The notes beneath the pieces were generated by a model. The model made no database searches. It was given only the letters and a program-made list of their open reading frames with translations, and was not told where the DNA came from. Positions 27,986 through 36,570 of a DNA stretch of 64,000 bases are shown here, in pieces. This stretch comes from Thermicanus aegyptius DSM 12793 (GTDB lineage Bacteria > Bacillota > Bacilli > Thermicanales > Thermicanaceae). The stretch spans positions 1,370,705 to 1,434,704 of the forward strand of contig NZ_KI783301.1 in the NCBI RefSeq assembly GCF_000510645.1, read 5' to 3'. Each line of letters begins with the position of its first letter. Positions within the stretch are counted from its first letter, which is position 1. A program made the position numbers and the translations under genes.

Positions 27986-28843
27986 ATGAATTCACGGTTG
28001 CGCGATGCAGCCCGATATTTTCTGTTTTTCCTACGTGGTCATCCAGTTGCCATGTTGGGTTTCGGTTTACTGTCTCTGCAGATACTCGTGATTGTGCTAG
28101 CGCCGCTCATTGCAACCCACCCGCCGGAACTGGCGATCTCAGAGGATTTCCTCCAGCCGCCGAATCAGGTGCACTGGCTAGGCACGGATAACTCTGGTAT
28201 GGATATTTACTCCCGGGTGATTTACGGTGCACGCACTGACCTAACCGTGGCAGTGACTGGTGTTCTGCTGGCCATGCTTATCGGTTGTCCTTTAGGGGCC
28301 ATAGTGGGTTATTACCGAGGGTGGATCGTCGAGGCCATCATGCGATTGATGGACTTCCTTCAGTCCTTTCCGATCTTCATCTTGGCCATGGCACTGGTAT
28401 CCGTAACGGCTCAGCAGATGAGCAATGTGATCTACGTAATATCATTCTTAAATATACCAATCTTTGTCCGGCTGATGCGAGCAGAGATTCTTTCGCTGCG
28501 AGAGAGCGAGTTTGTTGAAGCTGCCCAGTGCGTGGGAAACTCTGACGCCCGCATTATATTCAAGCACCTACTGCCCAATGCGATGGGCTCTGCGTTTGCG
28601 CAGGCTTCCATCAGTATCGGATGGGCTATCCTCATTACTGCCGGCCTCAGCTTTATCGGCGCTGGTCTAAAAATTCCCGCTGCGGAATGGGGGCTGATGA
28701 TCAGTATCGGTTCGCAGAACATGGTGACCGGACAGTGGTGGCCTTCTTTCTTCCCCGGCATGGCAATAATGATTTCTGTATTGAGCTTTGCATTGGTGGG
28801 TGACGCATTGCAAAAGATTTACGATCCTACGAAGAGGAGGTAG
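27986..28843 (+). CDS. ABC transporter permease, DppC type
   Basis: Second membrane subunit, 285 residues from the ATG at 27986, which has GGAGGAG 6 bases upstream; a GTG at 27971 in the same frame overlaps that ribosome site. Features: hydrophobic N-terminal segment MLGFGLLSLQILVIVLAPLI, the conserved HWLGTDNSGMDIYSRVIYGA of DppC/OppC proteins, and the EAA loop EAAQCVGNSDARIIFKHLLP. It ends 4 bases before the first ATPase gene. Confidence 0.92.
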   Translation: MNSRLRDAARYFLFFLRGHPVAMLGFGLLSLQILVIVLAPLIATHPPELAISEDFLQPPNQVHWLGTDNSGMDIYSRVIYGARTDLTVAVTGVLLAMLIGCPLGAIVGYYRGWIVEAIMRLMDFLQSFPIFILAMALVSVTAQQMSNVIYVISFLNIPIFVRLMRAEILSLRESEFVEAAQCVGNSDARIIFKHLLPNAMGSAFAQASISIGWAILITAGLSFIGAGLKIPAAEWGLMISIGSQNMVTGQWWPSFFPGMAIMISVLSFALVGDALQKIYDPTKRR

Positions 28844-28847
28844 TCGC

Positions 28848-29822
28848 GTGGGCGCATTACTTCAGGTGGAGAATCTCCATATACACTTTCTCACACATCG
28901 CGGCGTCGTCAAGGCGCTGAATGGATTTGACCTAACTATAGAAGAAAGCCAGATTGTCGGGTTGGTGGGCGAATCGGGTTCCGGCAAGTCCGTAGCCGCT
29001 AGGTCAATCCTGGGTGCAGTCGCATCCCCGGGACGTGTGGTAAGGGGGCGGGTTCAGTTCAACGGGGTTGACCTTCTCGCACTGAGGGAGAAGGAAATGC
29101 GGAAGATTCGTGGACGAGAGATATCGCTGATCGTCAACAACCCGAAGAATCATCTTAACCCGTCGATGACAGTGGGAGAGCAAATCATGAACGTCTACCG
29201 CGCTCATACCGGGGCATCTGTCGCCGAAACGCGGCGTCAAATGATTCAGATGCTGAAGTCGGTTGGCATTTCGGACCCCGAACGTCGAGCCAGTTCTTAT
29301 CCACACCAGTTGAGTGGCGGCATGGCACAGCGAGTATTAATTGCCATGGCTTTAATCAATTCCCCTAGGCTTTTGATTACAGATGACGCCACCACCGGCC
29401 TTGATGTCACGATTCAGGCCCAGGTGCTGGATCTGATCTGTGAAATGTCCCGAAATACCGGAGCGGCCATTTTGATAATCACACATGATCTGGGGATCAT
29501 TGCTCAGTATTGTCAATATGTCGGTATAATGTATGCCGGACGTATCGTTGAGTTTGGTCCGGTGACTGATGTGTTTGCCTACCCGCGTCATCCCTATACC
29601 GAAACTCTTTTCGAATCCTTGCAGGTGAGCCAAGAGTCCGGCGACACGCGTAGGAGCCAGGTGGAGCTCGACAAGGTAAACCTTCCTTCAGGATGTGTAT
29701 TCCGCACTCGCTGCAAATACGCGCAACCGTCTTGCGCGGAGGAGCCTGCGATTGATTACGCTGGTGCCGGACACTGGGTTCGCTGCTGTTTCCCCCTAGG
29801 AGGTACTCACCATGACCATTGA
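28848..29822 (+). CDS. ABC transporter ATP-binding protein, DppD type
   Basis: First ATPase subunit, 324 residues from GTG 28848 (GAGGAGG just upstream). Walker A GESGSGKSV near residue 42, signature LSGGMAQRVLIAMAL, Walker B RLLITDDATTGLDVT (with DD where most have DE), and the oligopeptide-family C-terminal CVFRTRCKYAQPSC. The DD in Walker B removes the usual catalytic glutamate, whereas the partner ATPase keeps it (VLDEPT), so this subunit may be the degenerate one of the pair. Its end overlaps the partner gene by 11 bases. Confidence 0.92.
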   Translation: MGALLQVENLHIHFLTHRGVVKALNGFDLTIEESQIVGLVGESGSGKSVAARSILGAVASPGRVVRGRVQFNGVDLLALREKEMRKIRGREISLIVNNPKNHLNPSMTVGEQIMNVYRAHTGASVAETRRQMIQMLKSVGISDPERRASSYPHQLSGGMAQRVLIAMALINSPRLLITDDATTGLDVTIQAQVLDLICEMSRNTGAAILIITHDLGIIAQYCQYVGIMYAGRIVEFGPVTDVFAYPRHPYTETLFESLQVSQESGDTRRSQVELDKVNLPSGCVFRTRCKYAQPSCAEEPAIDYAGAGHWVRCCFPLGGTHHDH

Positions 29823-30816
29823 AGTACGTGACCTGTGCAAGGTTTTCCCCGTCAAGGGGAGTCGGGACGGGCTCGTCGCCGTTGACGGCGTATCGTTTCG
29901 CATCGACTTTGGCGAGACCTTGGGCCTTGTGGGCGAAAGCGGTTCGGGGAAGACCACGGTGGGCCGCTGTATTCTGCGCCTTCTTGAGCCCACTTCTGGA
30001 CAGATTCTCTTCGACGGCAGGGACATCACCCGGCTAAAGCAGCATGAACTGCGTCATTTGCGCAGCCAGATGCAGATGGTGTTCCAGGATCCGTTCCGCT
30101 CGCTCAACCCACGCATGTCCATAGGGGCTTCGATCGCCGAACCCATGTTGCTACAGGGAATGGGAAAAGAACAGAGTTGGAAGCGTGCCGCGGAACTGAT
30201 TCAAAAGGTAGGCCTAAAGGCAGAGGATCTGGATCTGTTTCCCTACCAGTTGGGGGGTGGAGAACTGCAACGAGTGGGAATTGCGCGGGCTATTGCGACA
30301 AATCCCAAATTTATCGTGTTAGATGAGCCTACGTCCTTGCTCGACCTGACGGTCCGGACCGACATTCTCCAATTGCTGGTTAGTCTTCAACGCGAGATGG
30401 GGCTTGCTTACCTTTTGATCACACATGACCTCAGTACGGTGCGTGACATTTGCCACCGTGTCGCCGTAATGTATTTAGGACAAATTGTGGAGATGGGCGA
30501 CGTTCAGCAGGTTTTTGGGAATCCATGCCATCCTTATTCCCGGGCTTTGCTCTCTTCGGTGCTTGTCCCTGACCCTAGGGTCCGCCGAAGCGGGTATACC
30601 CTCAAGGGGGAAATTCCAAGTCCACTCCATGTACCGCATGGCTGTTACTTGCATACCCGTTGCCCAGAGGCAACGGACCGATGTTGCTCGACACGCCAGC
30701 AGCTTTTGCCTGCAGACGGCAAACGATTGGTGCGCTGTTGGCAAGTGACCGCTCCAGCTGACGAGGAAACGTTGGCGAATAATCAGGAAGGGGGTCTTTT
30801 TGTTGAAACTAGCTGA
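29812..30816 (+). CDS. ABC transporter ATP-binding protein, DppF type
   Basis: Second ATPase subunit, 334 residues. Walker A GESGSGKTT near residue 45, Q-loop QMQMVFQDPFRSLNP, Walker B FIVLDEPTSLLDLTV and the family tail CYLHTRCPEATDRC. The signature motif reads LGGGELQRVGIARA, where LSGGQ is expected; the serine that contacts ATP gamma-phosphate is thus glycine. Combined with the DD Walker B of the partner gene this suggests an asymmetric ATPase pair, or damage. It overlaps the start of the SDR gene. Confidence 0.9.
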   Translation: MTIEVRDLCKVFPVKGSRDGLVAVDGVSFRIDFGETLGLVGESGSGKTTVGRCILRLLEPTSGQILFDGRDITRLKQHELRHLRSQMQMVFQDPFRSLNPRMSIGASIAEPMLLQGMGKEQSWKRAAELIQKVGLKAEDLDLFPYQLGGGELQRVGIARAIATNPKFIVLDEPTSLLDLTVRTDILQLLVSLQREMGLAYLLITHDLSTVRDICHRVAVMYLGQIVEMGDVQQVFGNPCHPYSRALLSSVLVPDPRVRRSGYTLKGEIPSPLHVPHGCYLHTRCPEATDRCCSTRQQLLPADGKRLVRCWQVTAPADEETLANNQEGGLFVETS

Positions 30817-31534
30817 TAAGGTAGCGATAGTAACCGGTGCGGCCAGTGGCATGGGTAAGAGCATTGCTCTGGCTTTTGTCCGGGAGGGAGCTAAAGTGGT
30901 AGGGGTGGACTGTGTTGCTGACCGCCTGGCGCAAGTGGAAAAGGAAGGCGAGGGGAAGATCGCCACGTGGGTAACGGATCTCTCTGATGCTACTCAGGTC
31001 GAGGCGATGGTAGCCGGGGTCATGGAACGGTTTGGCAGGGTTGATATCCTTGTGAATGTCGCAGGCATCGCCACTCAGTCTCCCCTAGCGCAGATGCCCG
31101 TGAGCATGTGGGATGAAATGATGTCTGTAAACCTTCGCAGTGTTTTCCTTTGCACGCGGTTTGTATTACCCCATATGCTACAAAACAAATTCGGGCGAAT
31201 TATCAATGTGTCTTCCCAACTAGGATACAAGGGTGCTCCCGAGTTAACCCATTACTGTGCGGCCAAGGGCGGTGTCATCGCTTTTACCAAGGCCTTGGCC
31301 CGTGAGGTTGCTCCCCACATTCTGGTGAATGGCATCGCCCCCGGGCCTGTTGAAACGCAGTTATTGGCAGGACTCTCGGACGAGTGGAGAGCCATGAAAG
31401 CTGCGGAGCTTCCTCTGGGTCGTTTCGGCCGGGTTGATGAGATCGTACCCACCGCAGTCTTTCTGGCCAGCGAAGATTCCACCTACTATACGGGGCAGAT
31501 CTTGGGCCCCAACGGCGGCGATGTCATGCTTTGA
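30803..31534 (+). CDS. SDR-family dehydrogenase/reductase (FabG-like)
   Basis: A 243-residue short-chain dehydrogenase from TTG 30803 (GGAAGGGGG 8 bases upstream), overlapping the preceding ATPase gene by 14 bases. Motifs: NAD(P)-binding TGAASGMGKS near residue 13, NVAG, and the catalytic serine, tyrosine and lysine in NVSSQLGYKGAPELTHYCAAKGG. The aspartate in GVDCVADR after the second strand favours NAD over NADP. It is likely a catabolic alcohol or hydroxyacid dehydrogenase working with the transporter rather than fatty-acid FabG, given its place in the operon. Confidence 0.9.
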   Translation: MKLADKVAIVTGAASGMGKSIALAFVREGAKVVGVDCVADRLAQVEKEGEGKIATWVTDLSDATQVEAMVAGVMERFGRVDILVNVAGIATQSPLAQMPVSMWDEMMSVNLRSVFLCTRFVLPHMLQNKFGRIINVSSQLGYKGAPELTHYCAAKGGVIAFTKALAREVAPHILVNGIAPGPVETQLLAGLSDEWRAMKAAELPLGRFGRVDEIVPTAVFLASEDSTYYTGQILGPNGGDVML

Positions 31535-31950
31535 TCTAGCGTGCAAGATCGAATCCACAGGGCTACGGGCAGGTTTGGCAGCCCTGAATGTTTGCCGCGG
31601 AACATTTGCGTTCGATACGGTTAATGTTCGCTAACCATCTTCTGGTTTGCCATGCAAACTTACACCGACTGCAAGGCACGTTGTGTCCCCGACTTATAAT
31701 CCATCTGATGCCGAAATAGGTAAATTTCGTGCGAGCGGGATTGTCTAAATCGTCATTGCGTGCTGTTCGCTCCGTAGCTCTGATTCGACAACGCCAGAAC
31801 GATTTTCAATGTGCAAGAAGTGATCGGAGAAACGATCAGGCCTGTCGCCGGCAACATGATCGTCGATAAAGGTTCCGAAAAAATAGCATGAAAGACCGTA
31901 CGATTATCTTGTGTTTAAAGGATTCCATTGTACTGGAGAGGAGATTCAAC
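31535..31950. other. Gap before the hydantoinase gene
   Basis: About 415 bases. Near 31815 one frame reads VIGETIRPVAGNMIVDKGSE before a stop, which looks like a gene tail but is not recognised. The last 15 bases carry GGAGAGGAG, the ribosome site of the next gene. No terminator or promoter can be named with confidence. Confidence 0.4.
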
Positions 31951-33402
31951 ATGGCCAAAAAATGGATCAGAAACGGTGTTGTTGTCACGTCCTCGGATTC
32001 ATTTAGGGCGGACCTGCAGATCGAAGAAGGAAAAATTGCCGCAATCGGAAAAATGCCGGAAAATACAAATGATGAAGTGATTGACGCGTCAGGACTCTAT
32101 ATTTTTCCGGGGGCTGTTGACGAGCATACACATATGTCCATGCCTTCCAATGGGACCGAGACAATGCCTTGGGAGACCGAGACGATTGCCGCGGTGGTGG
32201 GCGGAACAACAACCATCGTGGATTTTGCGATGCAGGCAAAAGGAAGCTCGCTCACGGATACGATCCGTAAGTGGCAGGTGAGAGCTAAAGGAAACACTGC
32301 GGTCGATTACAGCCTTCATGTTGCCATTACCGATTTGACGGATGAAATCTTGGAAGAGATACCCACCGCGGTCCGGCTCGGTGTATCTACCTTCAAGTTG
32401 TTTATGGCCTATAAAGGGGAATTAATGGTCGATGACAGCACGATGTTCCGGACATTTCAGAAGGCGAAGGAAGTGGGGGCGCTTGTCATGGTGCACGCCG
32501 AAAACGGCGATGTCATCTCACATCTTCAGCAGCAACTACTGGCTGAAGGAAAAACGGAACCTCGCTATCACTCGGTAAGCAGGCCGATCGAAATCGAAAC
32601 GGAGGCGACCCACCGGGCAATCAAACTCGCTAAAGCGGCCGGTGCTCCTATTTTTATAGTACATGTATCGGGAGGAGAATCCGCCGAGGAGATTCGCAGA
32701 GCGCGTGCTTCCGGTCAAGCGGTATTTGCAGAAACTTGTCCCCAATACCTCTTGTTGGATGAAACGTTTTTGGGACTACCGGATTTTGAAGGCGCCAAAT
32801 ATGTTTGTTCTCCGCCTCTTAGGGCAAAAGGCAACCAAGAGCAGCTATGGAACGCATTGGCGGACGGCACGCTGCAGACGATCGGCACGGACCACTGCTC
32901 GTTTAATTTCAAAAACCAAAAACAGATGGGGCGCAACGATTTTTCGAAAATTCCTAACGGAGTCAACGGTATCGAGAATTGGATATCACTACTGTATACT
33001 TACGGGGTAAAGGCGGGGAAATTTTCTCTTAATCGATTCGTTGAACTCGTCTCGACCAATCCTGCCAAATTTATGGGTTTATATCCCAAGAAGGGTACGA
33101 TAGCAGTAGGGAGCGATGCCGACCTTGTTTTATTTGATCCGAAGGAGAAACAAACTATTACAGCCGTCAATCAATTGCAAGGTAGTGACTACAATTTGTA
33201 CGAAGGATTTGAGGTGCAGGGCATAGCACGCCATGTGTTGCTCCGTGGAGAAGTCATTGTGAAGAATGGAAAATACGTCGGAAATCTGTCGCAAGGACAA
33301 TATATCCATGCCCAACCTTTCGCTGCCGCCTATACACTGAATGCTGCAAAGGGGGCAATAACTGCTGAAGATAAACAAATCGAGACTGGAACTGCACTTT
33401 GA
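31951..33402 (+). CDS. Hydantoinase / dihydropyrimidinase-type amidohydrolase
   Basis: A 483-residue cyclic-amide hydrolase that opens hydantoins or dihydropyrimidines. Start ATG 31951 follows GGAGAGGAG; the open extension to 31888 has no ribosome site. The binuclear metal site is visible: H59 and H61 in DEHTHM, the lysine that becomes carboxylated in STFKLFMAYKG (K149), the histidines in VMVHAENG and FIVHVSGG, and the aspartate in GTDHCSF. These are complete, so an active enzyme is expected. Upstream are an SDR enzyme and a peptide-type transporter, in keeping with uptake and use of a cyclic amide; the exact substrate (hydantoin, dihydrouracil or other) is not determinable. Confidence 0.92.
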   Translation: MAKKWIRNGVVVTSSDSFRADLQIEEGKIAAIGKMPENTNDEVIDASGLYIFPGAVDEHTHMSMPSNGTETMPWETETIAAVVGGTTTIVDFAMQAKGSSLTDTIRKWQVRAKGNTAVDYSLHVAITDLTDEILEEIPTAVRLGVSTFKLFMAYKGELMVDDSTMFRTFQKAKEVGALVMVHAENGDVISHLQQQLLAEGKTEPRYHSVSRPIEIETEATHRAIKLAKAAGAPIFIVHVSGGESAEEIRRARASGQAVFAETCPQYLLLDETFLGLPDFEGAKYVCSPPLRAKGNQEQLWNALADGTLQTIGTDHCSFNFKNQKQMGRNDFSKIPNGVNGIENWISLLYTYGVKAGKFSLNRFVELVSTNPAKFMGLYPKKGTIAVGSDADLVLFDPKEKQTITAVNQLQGSDYNLYEGFEVQGIARHVLLRGEVIVKNGKYVGNLSQGQYIHAQPFAAAYTLNAAKGAITAEDKQIETGTAL

Positions 33403-33481
33403 GAAGTTATCCCAATGGTAAAATCGGCGAAACGGGCGTTTGCCATCCGGAGAAAGAAACGTTTCAGGTTGTCGGCGTTGG

Positions 33482-33745
33482 ATGCTAGATAGCCATATTA
33501 ACAAACTGGGTTTGGATAAACGGTTTACCATTTGCAATCAGCAAGAGGTAGCAAGAAAACTATGTGAGGTTTACGGGCATAATAAAGCCCAACAACTGTT
33601 AGGCTTTATCCTATTACAGCAGTTATTGGGTTTTGAAGCAATGAAACAACTTCCAAAATCAACCTATGACAGAAGGATTAAAGACTTTAGCAAGTTAGGG
33701 TTAGCCCCGATCTTCTCAATGAAAGAACTCCCCCATTGGATTTGA
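33482..33745 (+). CDS. Hypothetical 87-residue protein, possibly a replication-protein tail
   Basis: ATG 33482 opens an 87-residue frame with a convincing protein look: GLDKRFTICNQQEVARKLCE, LLGFILLQQLLGFEAMKQL and LPKSTYDRRIKDFSKLGL. The last part resembles the helix-turn-helix C-terminus of some phage or plasmid replication initiators, but I am not sure of that. No ribosome site is clear, so it may be the 3' remnant of a longer gene. It is followed by a perfect stem-loop at 33789-33827. Confidence 0.35.
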   Translation: MLDSHINKLGLDKRFTICNQQEVARKLCEVYGHNKAQQLLGFILLQQLLGFEAMKQLPKSTYDRRIKDFSKLGLAPIFSMKELPHWI

Positions 33746-33788
33746 ATTTTTAGAAACTTGAATTTGTCATAGATTCGTTGTCTCTATT

Positions 33789-33827
33789 AAGCCTAGAAAT
33801 CGGTGCGTGGTGCGGATTTCTAGGCTT
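33789..33827. terminator. Perfect 13-base stem-loop
   Basis: AAGCCTAGAAATC (33789-33801) and GATTTCTAGGCTT (33815-33827) form a perfect 13-pair stem with a 13-base loop made of two GGTGCG-like units. It lies between the plus-strand frame ending at 33745 and the minus-strand gene ending at 33867, so it is probably a bidirectional terminator; the T-tracts are weak. Confidence 0.55.
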
Positions 33828-33866
33828 TATTGGTTTAGGCTAATCGCACCACATAGCAATCTATGT

Positions 33867-34526
33867 TCAGTTTACCGTCTTAATATTCTTTATCTTATGT
33901 AAATTGTATTTTGTCCAAGTAGCGAACTCTACAACCTCTTGTTTATTTAGAAATACAACATGTTTCGTTCCATCTGATACTTGTTCAATGCAATAGAATG
34001 GAGAATGCACAACATAATCAGAGAAATAAAAAGTTATTCCTGATTCGGTTAAATGTGTTCGTTGGGGATTAATTTTATACCAATTAAAAAATTCGAGAGC
34101 TTCATTGGGACGCAGCATTACAAGTTGTTTAATTCCTTTTGTATTCTGAATAATATAAATGAAATACTCGGATAATCCTTCTACCGTAAAAATGGTTCCA
34201 AAATCAGTTTTTAATGTATTTGAAGTATAGTGTTTCAGTGTTTTTTGCTTTTTTTTAGGCAGAAATAAGATTGTTAGAAATACTGCTACAAATAAGCCTG
34301 ATAACAGTTTTATTAAACCAGTCCAATCCTGATTTACGAATAACTTAATAACTCCCTCACCAAGCCATAAAAATATTACAAGAGCAATTATTGATAGTAT
34401 TCCAAGTAATATTTTTCCTGCTGTCTCTTTAACTTTGCTGGCTCCAAATAATAATATTAGCATAATGATAATTAGGAGAACAATAACCAAGAAATTCACT
34501 CCCTCCAGATTGGTGACATTTTCCAC
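33867..34526 (-). CDS. Hypothetical membrane protein
   Basis: A 219-residue protein with three predicted membrane segments in the first 110 residues (FLVIVLLIIIMLILLFGAS, ILLGILSIIALVIFLWLG, LIKLLSGLFVAVFLTILFLP) and then a soluble C-terminal part of about 125 residues rich in aromatic and charged residues (TDFGTIFTVEGLSEYFIYII; RPNEALEFFNWYKINPQRTH). The C-terminal part could bind a ligand inside the cell. Not recognised. AT-rich compared with the preceding block, and oriented against it, which suggests a separate origin. The start ATG has GGAGGGAG upstream. Confidence 0.65.
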   Translation of the reverse strand: MENVTNLEGVNFLVIVLLIIIMLILLFGASKVKETAGKILLGILSIIALVIFLWLGEGVIKLFVNQDWTGLIKLLSGLFVAVFLTILFLPKKKQKTLKHYTSNTLKTDFGTIFTVEGLSEYFIYIIQNTKGIKQLVMLRPNEALEFFNWYKINPQRTHLTESGITFYFSDYVVHSPFYCIEQVSDGTKHVVFLNKQEVVEFATWTKYNLHKIKNIKTVN

Positions 34527-34642
34527 ACATATTCAAAATTCTATATCCACAAGTTAAAAAGTCAACTAGTTACGGAGAAATATGGATTAGGCTGGTAACA
34601 CGTTTCGCTGGCTGTCTTTATTAATTACTCAAGTCATGTGGA

Positions 34643-34867
34643 GTGCTGCTCACTGCTGGTTGGGCGGGAATAAATGATACTAAGCAAAAATTCAAATATG
34701 CATACGAAATAGTTGAGCCATCGCTCAGCGAAGAGACGCAAAGAAAATATTTTGAAATCCTGACTCCATTCACAAAAACGGTCAAAATTGGCGTTTTACG
34801 CGAATTGAATCAACGAAGATCCGACCGTATATTTATCCTAGTAAATGCAAGTGCATCCATGGGGTGA
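34643..34867 (+). CDS. Hypothetical 74-residue protein or gene tail
   Basis: The frame from GTG 34643 reads KQKFKYAYEIVEPSLSEETQ and FEILTPFTKTVKIGVLREL, which looks like genuine protein, but the start is poor and the upstream sequence does not extend it. It ends 10 bases before the ATP-grasp gene, whose ribosome site (GGGGTGAG) covers its stop codon. Possibly the end of a gene that was cotranscribed with the ATP-grasp gene. Not recognised. Confidence 0.35.
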   Translation: MLLTAGWAGINDTKQKFKYAYEIVEPSLSEETQRKYFEILTPFTKTVKIGVLRELNQRRSDRIFILVNASASMG

Positions 34868-34877
34868 GCTGCGCAAA

Positions 34878-35693
34878 ATGAGATTCGTTTCGTTTAACGC
34901 GTATCGGACCATCGGAATACCGAATGTGAAATATATCAAACCAGCGAATATGTTCCGGGAAATGGACATGATAAAGCAGGCGGATATCGTGCTTTTTCCA
35001 GAAACGTGGCAGGTACCGGCACTTGTTTACGGGTTAAAGAAAACCATTTTTCCGAGCGTGGAAACACTGCAAATCGGATATAGCAAAGTTGAAACAACAC
35101 GGGCATTGTGGGCTATTGCCCCGCAGGTTGTTCCCTACACCGAAATATTAGCCAGTACACCTGGCAATCGGGCGAAGGTGTTGGAAAGCTTTCCGATCTC
35201 GTTTGTCGCCAAGGAAAATCGAAACTCCATGGGCAGAGGCGTTTTTCTTATTCGTAACGAAGAAGAATTTTATCAGTACGCTCAAAATAACGAAGTGCTG
35301 TATATCCAGGAGTATTTGCCGAATGACGGCAAAGATTTGCGAATTTGTGTCGTTGGCGACCGGATATTTACCGCATATTGGCGCGTAGGAACTGATGGGG
35401 AGTTTCTTCACAACGTCGCGTGCGGGGGCCAGCTTTGTTATGATTTTATTCCCCAGGACGCCTGTGAGCTTGTTCTTCAACTCGCCAAACAGTTGAACAT
35501 TAATCATGCCGGGTTCGATGTAATGATCAGCAATGGGCGGATTTATATATTGGAAATAAACGTTCTGTTTGGCAATCAGGGAATTTTGGCGCGAGGTCTT
35601 TCCCTGGAAGAAGAAATATATCAATATTTGATAAGAACCTATCTGTCTCCTTACCCGACCGCCCCGAATTCAGTCAACAAAATCATTTCGTAA
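34878..35693 (+). CDS. ATP-grasp protein (RimK-like)
   Basis: A 271-residue protein from ATG 34878 with GGGGTGAG upstream. The ATP-grasp features are visible: lysine-bearing strand FPISFVAKENRNSMGRGVFL, the hinge YIQEYLPNDGKDLRICVVGD, and the metal-binding end GFDVMISNGRIYILEINVLF with the conserved D, E and N. Family members join an amino acid or acid to a carboxylate using ATP; examples include RimK and lysine-biosynthesis ligases. The N-terminal domain (KYIKPANMFREMDMIKQAD) is of the same kind. No neighbour names its substrate. The gene appears intact despite lying among remnants. Confidence 0.8.
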   Translation: MRFVSFNAYRTIGIPNVKYIKPANMFREMDMIKQADIVLFPETWQVPALVYGLKKTIFPSVETLQIGYSKVETTRALWAIAPQVVPYTEILASTPGNRAKVLESFPISFVAKENRNSMGRGVFLIRNEEEFYQYAQNNEVLYIQEYLPNDGKDLRICVVGDRIFTAYWRVGTDGEFLHNVACGGQLCYDFIPQDACELVLQLAKQLNINHAGFDVMISNGRIYILEINVLFGNQGILARGLSLEEEIYQYLIRTYLSPYPTAPNSVNKIIS

Positions 35694-35775
35694 AATCCGC
35701 ACTTTACGAATATTATCTACTTCATCAATGTTCACACTGTCTACACGACTTATGTGGAGTGTGTGGCATTTTTGA

Positions 35776-35991
35776 TTATAGAGGGTTAGATTGAAGTTCT
35801 TTGGTGGCTTCGTCAGGGTCTTGTTCGTCAGGGTCTTGAATGGCCCGTATCAAAGCAACTTCATCAATATACTGTATGTTATCTTCCGCATGAGAGTCGA
35901 GAATTTCGAGCAAGACGTACTGATCTGGGTAAATGTTCCGAACTTCTTGCCATTGCATCGTTATCACATTCCGCAAATGGTATTTCAACAT
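35776..35991 (-). CDS. Small hypothetical protein (71 residues), probably truncated
   Basis: Reads MQWQEVRNIYPDQYVLLEIL after an 11-residue start extension, followed by NIQYIDEVALIRAIQDPDEQ and DEATKEL. This resembles small hypothetical proteins that occur next to aspartyl-protease-like genes in Bacilli. A 12-base direct repeat TCAGGGTCTTG twice (about 35814-35838) duplicates DPDEQ, and the frame stops shortly after. Function unknown. Confidence 0.45.
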   Translation of the reverse strand: MLKYHLRNVITMQWQEVRNIYPDQYVLLEILDSHAEDNIQYIDEVALIRAIQDPDEQDPDEATKELQSNPL

Positions 35992-36463
35992 TGATTATAC
36001 CGCAATAAAAAAGTTTGGAAGATTAATCACGTTCATGTTTACGGTTAAGAATCGACTAACTTGTTTCAGCGGATTAATCTGCGGAACTCAGAGTGAGTCA
36101 TATCAAAATAAGCTTGGCTTGAGTCCTTGTTCTTTGAACGGACTTCACAGCGGGTTTGAAAATAAAGTTCAACCACGTCAGAGTTACGACGGAGCTCAAC
36201 CAATAAGCAAAGAAGATGACACCCAAGTGAGGGATTTTTCGGATTGGCTGAGGGAGGCGCTGCAGACAAAGCCGATTTTCTCCAGTGGGAAGAAGAATGC
36301 AATTGCCTGCACGCTCAGGAACTGGAACGGCTGTACATGCAGGGCGTGAAAGACGGAGCACAGATTTTGCTCAGCTTACTTTGCAGTCAAAACAAAGAAG
36401 ATGGACTGCCTGCGACAATGGCAATATGATGGAAGATTTTTCCGGAACCTCATTTCGCATTCA
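35992..36463. other. Decayed region with short coding remnants
   Basis: No intact gene. A frame around 36290 reads EEECNCLHAQELERLYMQGV, typical of a coiled helical protein, but it is only 61 codons and shifts frame upstream; a neighbouring frame holds DDTQVRDFSDWLREAL. Together these look like a broken small gene of unknown function. Confidence 0.35.
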
Positions 36464-36568
36464 ATGCCAAAGGAAACTTACGTTAAAGTCGTGAAGATCG
36501 TGACCATGGACGAATATACGCCAAAGAAGCGGGACTTGAAATTTAAGAAACAAGGTCAAGGAATTTGA
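36464..36568 (+). CDS. 34-residue basic peptide, possible antitoxin remnant
   Basis: ATG 36464 opens MPKETYVKVVKIVTMDEYTP and ends with a lysine-rich tail at 36568. It lies 2 bases before the start of a broken toxin-like gene (36571), the spacing of a toxin-antitoxin pair. There is no recognised antitoxin domain. Low confidence. Confidence 0.3.
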   Translation: MPKETYVKVVKIVTMDEYTPKKRDLKFKKQGQGI

Positions 36569-36570
36569 GC

